Positions 36,964-44,515 of a stretch of 64,000 nt of DNA are shown in pieces. Position 1 is the stretch's first letter, and every line of letters begins with the position of its first letter. Below the pieces are notes generated by a model. That model made no database searches. It was not told the origin of the DNA and worked only from the letters and a program-made list of their open reading frames with translations. Source of the stretch: Flavobacteriaceae bacterium (lineage in GTDB: Bacteria > Bacteroidota > Bacteroidia > Flavobacteriales > Flavobacteriaceae). The DNA lies in NCBI GenBank assembly GCA_024638165.1, contig JAHEKV010000002.1, positions 89,134-153,133 on the forward strand, read 5' to 3'. The position numbers were made by a program, and so were the translations under genes.

Positions 36964-37023
36964 GTGAAAACGACACAGCACATTATTACTCCTATCCGAC
37001 GTATTCGTCGCCGCCGCCCGTAA
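36964..37023 (+). CDS. Arginine-rich leader peptide of the arg operon
   Basis: A GTG start opens a 19-codon frame encoding MKTTQHIITPIRRIRRRRP, then TAA at 37021. Six of the last nine residues before the stop are Arg (codons CGA CGT - CGT CGC CGC CGC), interrupted once by Ile and ending in Pro. It lies 95 bp before the first gene of a nine-gene operon in which eight genes serve arginine synthesis and the other is proC. Regulatory codons of the end product just upstream of a biosynthetic operon are the hallmark of ribosome-mediated attenuation. The reading is direct; the regulatory role is inferred. Confidence 0.8.
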   Translation: MKTTQHIITPIRRIRRRRP

Positions 37024-37089
37024 GGGTGTAGTGCTGTTATGGAAATAGGTGAGTCCATTTCCCCCTCTGAATTCTCAATTACCCTTTTA
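36975..37089 (+). promoter_or_regulatory. Candidate attenuator pairings downstream of the Arg leader
   Basis: Several complementary segments lie here: ACAGCAC (36975-36981) with GTGCTGT (37031-37037), flanking the Arg codons; GGAAATAGG (37041-37049) with CCATTTCC (37055-37062), one bulge; and GTAAGGGT around the leader stop with ACCCTTTTAC (37081-37090). Some are mutually exclusive. No U-tract follows any stem, so a classical intrinsic terminator is not evident; Rho, processing or translational control of the first gene remain possible. The pairings are read by eye, and folding energy was not computed. Confidence 0.45.
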
Positions 37090-37118
37090 CTTTAAAACAA
37101 CCCAACGATTCTTTAATC

Positions 37119-37670
37119 ATGGATCTATTTATTGCCGATGAATCTTTTCATCGCTTTGCAGAACATATCTGCGACACTATTCAGGACGCTGCACAAAAGC
37201 GCGGTACAGGTATTGCCCGTCGTAGTCCTGAGTACATCAAAACAAAGATGACTAACGGTAATGCTGTTATCGCCTTAGACGGGGATACCTTTGCCGGTTT
37301 CTGTTATATCGAAGTGTGGGGCGGAAAGAACTTCGTCGCCCACTCGGGTCTTATTATTCCCGAAGAGTATAGAGGAAGAGGACTTGCCAAAGCAATTAAG
37401 TCGAAGACTCTAGAACTTTCTATTCAAAAATACCCAGAAGCTAAAATCTTTGGAATTACTACCGGGTCTGCGGTAATGAAGATCAATTATCAGTTAGGAT
37501 ATAAACCCGTCACCTTTAATGAGTTAACCGATGATCCTAAATTTTGGGACGGATGTCAAACCTGTCTCAACTACGATATCTTAACTCGAACTAACCGTAA
37601 AATGTGCCTTTGTACAGGCATGTTGTATGACAATCATTTAAATCAAAAAATCAAGAACGATGAAAAATAA
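37119..37670 (+). CDS. GNAT acyltransferase of the arg operon (N-acylglutamate synthase candidate)
   Basis: This 183-residue GNAT protein carries the CoA-binding loop IIPEEYRGRGLAKAIKSKTL (about residues 85-104) and a downstream NYQLGYKPVTF segment. It heads the arginine operon and overlaps argG by 11 bp. No classical argA/argJ gene is in the operon, so it is the natural candidate for the first acylation of glutamate, consistent with annotations of this gene in Flavobacteriia. Whether acetyl or succinyl is transferred is not known. Confidence 0.75.
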   Translation: MDLFIADESFHRFAEHICDTIQDAAQKRGTGIARRSPEYIKTKMTNGNAVIALDGDTFAGFCYIEVWGGKNFVAHSGLIIPEEYRGRGLAKAIKSKTLELSIQKYPEAKIFGITTGSAVMKINYQLGYKPVTFNELTDDPKFWDGCQTCLNYDILTRTNRKMCLCTGMLYDNHLNQKIKNDEK

Positions 37671-38850
37671 AGTAGTTATTGCGTATTCAGGAGGACTAGA
37701 TACCTCTTATTGCGCACACCTAATGGCAAGTGATCAGCAGAATGAGGTTTATGCGGTTACCGTGAATACAGGGGGCTTTTCAGCTACAGAGGTTGCTTCC
37801 ATTGAAGAGAAGGCCTTAGCATTCGGAGTAAGTCATTATGAGTGTATTGATGCACGCGAGCGACTCTATAACGAAGTGTTGCGTTTCTTGATTTATGGAA
37901 ATGTACTTAGAAATAATACGTATCCGTTATCGGTGAGTGCCGAACGTGCTACGCAGGCAATGGTGCTCATTGAATATGCAAAAAAGGTAGGTGCAAATGC
38001 AATCGTTCACGGTTCGACCGGAGCAGGAAACGATCAGGTTAGATTTGATTTAATCTTTAGCGTACTTGCCCCAGAAATTGAAATTATTACCCCGATTAGA
38101 GATAACACTTTATCAAGAGAAGAGGAGATTGAATACCTGAAAAGCCATGGTTATGAATTTAGCTTTGAAAAGTCGAAGTATTCAGTAAACAAAGGAATTT
38201 GGGGAACGTCTGTAGGAGGAGCAGAAACTTTAACTTCTTCTACGGGGCTTCCGGAGTCGGCTTATCCGTCACAGCTTGAAAAGTCTACTCCTGAAAAATT
38301 AATCCTTGAATTTAAGAGCGGAGAATTAAGCTCAGTAAATGGACAGACGGGTTCCCCGACTGAATTAATCACCCTGCTTGAAGAGATTGCTGCGCCCTTT
38401 GCTATTGGGAGAGATATCCATGTGGGTGATACCATTTTAGGGATTAAAGGGCGGGTTGGTTTTGAGGCTGCCGCACCTATGATTATTCTGAAAGCCCACG
38501 AACTTCTCGAAAAGCATGTGCTTACCAAGTGGCAACAATATCAAAAGCAGCAATTGGCTCAGTTTTATGGGATGTTGCTTCACGAAGGTCAATTGCTAGA
38601 CCCCGTAATGAGAGATATCGAGGCGTATCTAGAGCGTAGTCAAGAACGCGTTACAGGAGCTATTTATTTAACGCTACATCCGTATCGATTCACTTTAGAG
38701 GGTATTGAATCACCTTACGATATGATGCAGTCGAAAGTCGCCACTTACGGGGAGACCAATAAGGCGTGGGATTCTAGAGACGCTAAAGGGTTCATCAAAA
38801 TTTATAGTAACGCCATTCAAATTTCACATCATGCAAAACCGCAAGATTAA
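37660..38850 (+). CDS. argG: Argininosuccinate synthase
   Basis: ArgG joins citrulline and aspartate with ATP. The PP-loop is AYSGGLDTSYCAHL (residues 8-20), and the block GSTGAGNDQVRF (about residue 117) is the aspartate/citrulline site. The length of 396 residues is normal. It overlaps the genes on both sides (11 and 20 bp), consistent with translational coupling within the operon. Confidence 0.96.
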   Translation: MKNKVVIAYSGGLDTSYCAHLMASDQQNEVYAVTVNTGGFSATEVASIEEKALAFGVSHYECIDARERLYNEVLRFLIYGNVLRNNTYPLSVSAERATQAMVLIEYAKKVGANAIVHGSTGAGNDQVRFDLIFSVLAPEIEIITPIRDNTLSREEEIEYLKSHGYEFSFEKSKYSVNKGIWGTSVGGAETLTSSTGLPESAYPSQLEKSTPEKLILEFKSGELSSVNGQTGSPTELITLLEEIAAPFAIGRDIHVGDTILGIKGRVGFEAAAPMIILKAHELLEKHVLTKWQQYQKQQLAQFYGMLLHEGQLLDPVMRDIEAYLERSQERVTGAIYLTLHPYRFTLEGIESPYDMMQSKVATYGETNKAWDSRDAKGFIKIYSNAIQISHHAKPQD

Positions 38851-39826
38851 GGTTGCTGTAATAGGTGCAACAGGATATACAGGAGCTGAGTTAATTCGAG
38901 TTCTCGCCTTTCATAGTGGGGTAGAACTAACACAACTCATCAGTCGATCGAAGGCGGGTCAGTCGGTGGCAGAAGTGATGCCAGAGCTTTCAAATCGACT
39001 CGATTTAAACTTTAGCGGTACCATTAATGCGGGTTCAGATGTATGGTTTCTTGCGCTTCCGCACGGGGCCTCGAAATCCTTTATAGAAGAGCACAAGGCA
39101 CTTGCTGATCAGGTTAAAATTGTTGATCTCAGCAATGAGTTTAGACATATTAACCGTTCAAAATGGGGAGGCTATCACTTTACTTTTGGGTTGCCTGAAC
39201 TAAGAAGACAGGAGATTCAAAACGCAAATCACATTGCTAATCCGGGCTGTTTCGCAACTGCAATTACCTTAGGTTTAGCACCGCTATTTCACCACTACAA
39301 AATAGACGAGCAGACCCCGATTCATAGTAACGCTACAACAGGTAGTACTGGCGCAGGGGCCTCGCTTTCAGAGACCTCACATTTCAGTTATAGACTGAAC
39401 AATCTTTCGTGGTATAAAGCTTTTACCCATCAGCATTTAGCTGAAATTGGGGAGCAACTCACCCAAAAGGCTGAAGGTGTCCCAAAGCTCTTTTTTCTTC
39501 CTCAGCGAGGAGCCTTTGCTAGAGGAATTTTTGCCACATCGTATTGTGAATTCGAAGGATCGCTTGAAGATGCCTATGACCTTTATGAAGCCTTTTACAA
39601 GGAGGCAGCCTTTACTCAGGTGGTAAAAGCACCGATATCGCTAAAGCAAGTGGTAGGCACAAATAATTGTCAAATCCATCTTCATAAACATAACGACACA
39701 CTGCTGATTACCTCTGCCATTGACAATTTATTGAAAGGCGCCGCAGGACAAGCCGTACAGAATATGAATCTCATGTTTGGCTTTGACGAATCTGAAGGGT
39801 TGCTATTTAAATCTATAGGATACTAA
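38831..39826 (+). CDS. argC: N-acetyl-gamma-glutamyl-phosphate reductase
   Basis: ArgC reduces acylglutamyl phosphate to the semialdehyde. The N-terminal Rossmann motif is AVIGATGYTGAELIRVL and the catalytic Cys is in ANPGCFATAITLGL; GSTGAGASLSETSHF is the conserved downstream block. The length of 331 residues is normal. The start is 20 bp inside argG, and the stop overlaps proC by 1 bp. Confidence 0.96.
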   Translation: MQNRKIKVAVIGATGYTGAELIRVLAFHSGVELTQLISRSKAGQSVAEVMPELSNRLDLNFSGTINAGSDVWFLALPHGASKSFIEEHKALADQVKIVDLSNEFRHINRSKWGGYHFTFGLPELRRQEIQNANHIANPGCFATAITLGLAPLFHHYKIDEQTPIHSNATTGSTGAGASLSETSHFSYRLNNLSWYKAFTHQHLAEIGEQLTQKAEGVPKLFFLPQRGAFARGIFATSYCEFEGSLEDAYDLYEAFYKEAAFTQVVKAPISLKQVVGTNNCQIHLHKHNDTLLITSAIDNLLKGAAGQAVQNMNLMFGFDESEGLLFKSIGY

Positions 39827-40623
39827 TGAAATCGACTATTGCCATCATAGGAGCAGGAAATCTGGGGTTAAGTATTGCCTCAGGCCTTCATCAAACAGGA
39901 CATTCTTTGGTACTTACTCGAAGAAAAACGGCCTCGCTTTCTAGCTGGTCAACCAGGGAGAATGTTGAGGTGACTAGCGATAACATTCAGGCAGTTACTA
40001 AAGCCGATGTAGTTATCATTGCGGTTCAGCCCAGTCAATGTGATCGTATTTTAAGACAGATAAAACAAAGTCTTCAAAAGAATTGTCTAGTCGTATGCAC
40101 GGCTGCTGGGTATCAAATTGAACAGCTCGAGGCGGTTTTAGGGTCTAACACTGCCGTTTATCGCGCCATGCCCAACACAGCCATTTCGGTACAGGCTTCA
40201 ATGACTTTAATTGCCTCGAATGAGACAGGTGTTTCTAGGCTTTCAGAGGTTGAGGAACTATTTGCACATGTTGGAGAGACCTTGGCTATTGAAGAGTCTC
40301 AAATGCAGGCCGCCACGGTGCTTTGTGCAAGTGGAATTGCTTTTTGGCTGAGACTGATCAGAGCCAATACTCAAGGAGGAGTACAATTAGGGTTTGAGTC
40401 AGAGGTGGCTTTAAAAATTGCTACCCAGACGGCTTATGGAGCGGCTCGATTACTTATCGAATCGGGAAATCACCCTGAGGCAGAGATTGATCGCGTTACC
40501 ACTCCGAGCGGATGCACGATAACCGGGCTTAATGTCATGGAGCATTCAGGAATGAGCTCGGCATTTATTCAGGGGTTAACAGCCTCTTTTGATAAAATCA
40601 ACGAAATTAAATCGACGACTTAA
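39826..40623 (+). CDS. proC: Pyrroline-5-carboxylate reductase
   Basis: ProC makes proline from pyrroline-5-carboxylate; its place inside the arginine operon links proline to the same glutamate-derived pool. The NAD(P)-binding motif is IIGAGNLGLSIASGL, followed by YRAMPNTAISVQ and the C-terminal signature TTPSGCTITGLNVMEHSG. The length of 265 residues is normal. It follows argC with a 1-bp overlap. Confidence 0.93.
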   Translation: MKSTIAIIGAGNLGLSIASGLHQTGHSLVLTRRKTASLSSWSTRENVEVTSDNIQAVTKADVVIIAVQPSQCDRILRQIKQSLQKNCLVVCTAAGYQIEQLEAVLGSNTAVYRAMPNTAISVQASMTLIASNETGVSRLSEVEELFAHVGETLAIEESQMQAATVLCASGIAFWLRLIRANTQGGVQLGFESEVALKIATQTAYGAARLLIESGNHPEAEIDRVTTPSGCTITGLNVMEHSGMSSAFIQGLTASFDKINEIKSTT

Positions 40624-40626
40624 GTT

Positions 40627-41748
40627 ATGAGTTTATATCAGGTTTACGCTCAGTATCCGATTGAATTGGTCTCGGCTAAAGGGATGGAACTTACCGACAG
40701 CAATGGGGTAAAATACACCGATTATTACGGGGGGCATGCGGTGATCTCGATCGGACACAGCCATCCGCATTATGTAAAATCACTCACCGAGCAGTTAGAA
40801 CAAATCGGGTTCTATTCGAATGTTGTTCTCAACCGTTTTCAGGAGGAACTCGCTGAGCGATTAAATGCGAAATTAAATGAGGACTACGCTTTGTTTTTGT
40901 GTAATAGTGGGGCCGAGGCAAATGAGAACGCACTCAAATTAGCTTCATTCAAGACCGGGCGAAAAAAGGTTCTCGCCTTTAAAGGGAGCTTTCACGGAAG
41001 AACTTCAGCAGTAGTTGCAGCTACAGACAATCCTTCGATTGTAGCCCCGCTCAATGCTGGTCATGAGGTCGATTTTATTCCTTTTGGTGACCACAAACAA
41101 TTAGAGCAATTATTAGCCACAGAACAGTATTGTACCGTAATTGTAGAAACTATTCAAGGAGTTGGAGGATTAGATCAACCTAGCCTAGATTTTGCTTCTG
41201 AGATTAACGAGCAATGTAAAAATACAGGCACTTTACTTATTGCAGATGAGGTTCAATCTGGTTTTGGTAGAAGCGGTAGCTTTTTTTCTTTTCAGCGCTT
41301 TGATTTAGAGCCAGACTTCATCACGATGGCCAAGGGAATGGGGAATGGATTCCCTGTTGGAGGGGTGCTCATTCACGAGAAACATGAGGCTGTTAAAAGT
41401 GAACTAGGAACTACGTTTGGCGGAAATTATCTAGCCTGTAGAGCTGCTTTAGCCGTCTTAGATGTTCTTGAAGACGAAGATTTAATTGCCAATGCAAGAG
41501 ATTTAGAGTCTCATTTTCGAGCAGAGGTTGATCGACTAGGTATCGAGGCCAAGATCAAAGGAGCAGGGCTTATGATCGGTCTAGACTTTGGAAAACCAAC
41601 GGCCGCGCTTCGTAAGACTTTATTAGAAGAAAGCCATCTATTTGTCGGGTCGTCTAGTAACCCTAATGTGGTTCGCATTCTTCCGCCCCTTAATTGTACC
41701 AAGGAGGCATTATCAACCCTCCTCAGTGAGATAAAGCGATTATCATGA
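40627..41748 (+). CDS. argD: Acylornithine aminotransferase
   Basis: This class III PLP transaminase converts acylglutamate semialdehyde and glutamate to acylornithine. LFLCNSGAEANENALKLA, KGSFHGRTSA, ADEVQSGFGRSG and the PLP-lysine region TMAKGMGNGFPVGG are visible. The length of 373 residues is on the short side for the family. The stop overlaps argF' by 4 bp (ATGA). Confidence 0.94.
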   Translation: MSLYQVYAQYPIELVSAKGMELTDSNGVKYTDYYGGHAVISIGHSHPHYVKSLTEQLEQIGFYSNVVLNRFQEELAERLNAKLNEDYALFLCNSGAEANENALKLASFKTGRKKVLAFKGSFHGRTSAVVAATDNPSIVAPLNAGHEVDFIPFGDHKQLEQLLATEQYCTVIVETIQGVGGLDQPSLDFASEINEQCKNTGTLLIADEVQSGFGRSGSFFSFQRFDLEPDFITMAKGMGNGFPVGGVLIHEKHEAVKSELGTTFGGNYLACRAALAVLDVLEDEDLIANARDLESHFRAEVDRLGIEAKIKGAGLMIGLDFGKPTAALRKTLLEESHLFVGSSSNPNVVRILPPLNCTKEALSTLLSEIKRLS

Positions 41749-42677
41749 AAAAATACACCAGCGTTAGAGATTTAGTGTCTGCGTCAGACGCAGTGAAAGA
41801 GGCACTCTCTTTGAAACAAAGCCAGGATATTGCAAAGCCTTACACTAAAGACAAGGTACTTTGTCTCCTGTTTTTTAACAATAGTTTGAGAACAAGGTTG
41901 AGTACTGAATTGGCAGGGATTAAGCTAGGGATGAAGGTAATGGTCATGCAAATTGGCGAGAGTGGTTGGGCCCTTGAATTTGAAGATGGGGCAATCATGA
42001 ATAGTACTAAAGCAGAGCATATCAAGGAGGCTGCTGCAGTTGTATCCCAGTACGCAAATATTATAGGAATTCGATCGTTCCCAACCCTAACTGATAAAGA
42101 GGCAGATGTTAATGACCGAGTGATGTCAGCTTTTGTTGCCCACGCTACCGTACCTGTGTTTAGTATGGAGGGCGCGGTTGAACATCCACTTCAGGCGCTT
42201 GCTGATGCGATTACAATTGCAGAGAATTGTACTTACAGGCCTAAAGTAGTTCTTAGTTGGGCGCCACACCCTAGAGCCCTTCCGCACGCAGTAGCCAATT
42301 CGTTCGCTCTTATGATGCAGGCTACCGATGTTGATTTTGTAATTACGCACCCAAAGGGATATGAATTAGACCCTGCCGTTGTAGGAGATACTAAGGTTGA
42401 ATACGATCAAGACAAAGCCTTTGAAGGGGCCGATTTTGTTTACGTCAAAAACTGGTCTCAGTTTGCCGACTATGGCGCGGTTAGTACGGGTCTCGATCAT
42501 TGGATGATCACACCTGAGAAGTTAGGGCCTGCGAAGTTTATGCACTGTCTGCCTTTAAGAAGAAACGTGATCGCAACCGATGCTGTTCTAGACTCTGAAC
42601 AATCTTTGGTGATCGAACAGGCGAATAATAGAACCTATTCTGGTGTCTACATCATTCAAAAGCTATTGGAATCATGA
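41745..42677 (+). CDS. argF': N-acylornithine carbamoyltransferase (ArgF')
   Basis: Carbamoyltransferase of the ornithine type: FNNSLRTRLSTE carries the carbamoyl-phosphate Ser-x-Arg-Thr-Arg site, HPLQALAD the second site and MHCLPLRRN the C-terminal HCLP-type motif. SLRTRLSTE and the loop around TKAEHIKEA fit the acyl-ornithine enzymes of Bacteroidota and Xanthomonas rather than ordinary OTCase. Bacteroides fragilis uses N-succinylornithine; whether this enzyme uses acetyl or succinyl is not decided here. About 310 residues. The gene overlaps argB by 4 bp. Confidence 0.9.
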   Translation: MKKYTSVRDLVSASDAVKEALSLKQSQDIAKPYTKDKVLCLLFFNNSLRTRLSTELAGIKLGMKVMVMQIGESGWALEFEDGAIMNSTKAEHIKEAAAVVSQYANIIGIRSFPTLTDKEADVNDRVMSAFVAHATVPVFSMEGAVEHPLQALADAITIAENCTYRPKVVLSWAPHPRALPHAVANSFALMMQATDVDFVITHPKGYELDPAVVGDTKVEYDQDKAFEGADFVYVKNWSQFADYGAVSTGLDHWMITPEKLGPAKFMHCLPLRRNVIATDAVLDSEQSLVIEQANNRTYSGVYIIQKLLES

Positions 42678-43444
42678 GTTCTTTATTTGTTTTGAAAATC
42701 GGAGGAGAATTATTGCAATCCCCTGAAAAGTGTGATCAAGTACTACAGTATTTTGTCGCTCATCAAGGGCCAAAGATTTTGGTTCATGGTGGCGGACGAG
42801 ATGCTTCTAGCTTAAGTGAAAAAATGGGAATGCAACCCCATCTTATCGATGGCCGAAGAGTTACTGACGCCGCTCAATTAGATGTCGTTACCATGGTGTA
42901 CGCTGGCAAGGTAAACACTCAATTAGTGGCCCGATTGAATGCCTTAGGGCAAAAGGCTCTGGGGATTAATGGCTCTGACCTTGGCATCATCACTTGTGAT
43001 AAAAGACCAGCTACCCCAATTGATTACGGGTTCGTAGGAGATATTAAAGCGGTAAATGGGTCGGCTATCACCGAGCTCCTTGAATTAGGCATAACGCCTG
43101 TTTTCTCTGCGATCACTAGCGACGGACAAGGGCAATTGCTAAATACCAATGCAGACACGGTAGCAACCGCAGTGGCTACTGCATTAACCTTAGATCATAC
43201 GGTAAAATTGGCATTACTCATGGGGATCCCGGGAATCCTTCGAGATTTAGAAGACTCTGAAAGCTTAATTAAAGAACTAGATCATGCTTCTTACGAGGAG
43301 CTCAAAGCCTCGGGAGCCTTATCAGGGGGTATTCTACCGAAACTACACAATGGCTTTCAGGCTATAAACAATGGAGTTTCTGAGGTGATTATTGCCAATG
43401 AAGAAACACTCATCAATCATCAAAACACCTTATTATGTCGCTAG
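42674..43444 (+). CDS. argB: N-acetylglutamate kinase (acylglutamate kinase)
   Basis: ArgB phosphorylates the acylglutamate. The amino-acid-kinase signatures LKIGGELL, ILVHGGGRDASSL and NTNADTVATAVATAL are present; the length of 256 residues is slightly short, without the N-terminal extension that makes some forms arginine-inhibited hexamers. It overlaps both neighbours (4 and 10 bp). Confidence 0.95.
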   Translation: MSSLFVLKIGGELLQSPEKCDQVLQYFVAHQGPKILVHGGGRDASSLSEKMGMQPHLIDGRRVTDAAQLDVVTMVYAGKVNTQLVARLNALGQKALGINGSDLGIITCDKRPATPIDYGFVGDIKAVNGSAITELLELGITPVFSAITSDGQGQLLNTNADTVATAVATALTLDHTVKLALLMGIPGILRDLEDSESLIKELDHASYEELKASGALSGGILPKLHNGFQAINNGVSEVIIANEETLINHQNTLLCR

Positions 43445-44508
43445 AAGAACTGACTAGCTCTGCTATCGAACTTTTAAAATCACTCATTGCCACACCTTCT
43501 TTTTCTGAGGAGGAAGATCAAACGGCTGAACGTATTGAAGCTTGGCTCAAAAAGTACGAAGTAATTACTCGGAGAGAAGGGAATAGTGTTATCGCTATTA
43601 ACAAACATGAAGACCCTTCAAAACCTTACTTTCTATTAAACTCACACCATGATACGGTGCGTCCGAACAAGGCTTACACTAGAGATCCTTTTAATCCTGA
43701 GGTGATAGACGGTAAATTATACGGGCTCGGCAGCAACGACGCAGGAGGGCCACTGGTTTCACTTATGGCCACTTTTGTTCATTTCTATAACCGTTCAGAC
43801 CTTCCTTATAACCTAGTGATGGTCGCTTCTGCCGAGGAGGAAACTGCAGGCAAAAATAGTTTGAGAGGCATTCTCCCCCTACTGCCTGAATTTGAATTGG
43901 CGATCGTAGGAGAGCCTACCTTACTCGATCTAGCTATTGCCGAAAAGGGGCTGCTCGTGTATGACGCTATTGTGAAGGGAACTCCATCACATGCGGCACA
44001 TCCTAACGATGATAATCCGATCTACAAATTAGGCGATGTACTGAAATGGTTTGAAGAACTTGAGTTTGAGAAGAAGTCTGAAATGCTCGGGAGTGTCAAG
44101 ACTACTGTGACCCAAGTTTCTGCGGGAAAACAACATAATGTAGTACCTGCTGAGGTTGCCTTGGTTGTAGACGTTCGTGTTACCGATGCCTACACTAATG
44201 AGGAAGTAGACGCTTACTTTAGAACGCATGCTCCTTGTCAAATGACTCCTCGATCAACGCATTTGAGGTCTTCAGGAATTGAGTCGAATCACCCGCTCGT
44301 GCTGGCAGGAAAGTCGCTGGGGAGAAAAACCTATGGGTCTCCGACCTTATCAGATCAGGCAGCACTTCGCTGTAAATCGATGAAAATGGGCCCCGGAGAT
44401 AGCCTTCGTTCACATCAGGCCGATGAGTTTATCTACCTTCACGAAATAGAAGAGGCAGTGGTGTTATACACTGATCTACTTGAATCTTTTTTTAAATCTA
44501 TAAACTAG
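43435..44508 (+). CDS. argE: Acetylornithine/acylcitrulline deacylase (M20 family)
   Basis: M20 metallopeptidase with LLNSHHDTVRPN (metal His and Asp), SNDAGGPLVSL, AEEETAGKNS (Glu) and HNVVPAEVALVVDVRV. In operons with ArgF', the deacylase would act on acylcitrulline before ArgG, so the substrate may be N-acylcitrulline rather than acetylornithine. The length of 357 residues is normal. Confidence 0.9.
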   Translation: MSLEELTSSAIELLKSLIATPSFSEEEDQTAERIEAWLKKYEVITRREGNSVIAINKHEDPSKPYFLLNSHHDTVRPNKAYTRDPFNPEVIDGKLYGLGSNDAGGPLVSLMATFVHFYNRSDLPYNLVMVASAEEETAGKNSLRGILPLLPEFELAIVGEPTLLDLAIAEKGLLVYDAIVKGTPSHAAHPNDDNPIYKLGDVLKWFEELEFEKKSEMLGSVKTTVTQVSAGKQHNVVPAEVALVVDVRVTDAYTNEEVDAYFRTHAPCQMTPRSTHLRSSGIESNHPLVLAGKSLGRKTYGSPTLSDQAALRCKSMKMGPGDSLRSHQADEFIYLHEIEEAVVLYTDLLESFFKSIN

Positions 44509-44515
44509 TCTTGCC

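Larger units (their letters stand above)
36575..37118. other. 544-bp gene-poor interval: tRNA, terminator, Arg leader
   Basis: This is the longest stretch without a protein gene from the ORF track. It holds a tRNA-Ala (36669-36742), an intrinsic terminator (36761-36787), a candidate promoter (36930-36959), a 19-codon arginine-rich leader peptide (36964-37023) and candidate attenuator pairings (36975-37089). Between 36575 and 36668 I see nothing supportable, apart from the tRNA promoter region. Confidence 0.8.

Noticed and set aside
37041-37062. GGAAATAGG/CCATTTCC stem as an intrinsic terminator
   Set aside because: No U-tract follows; kept only as one of several candidate pairings.
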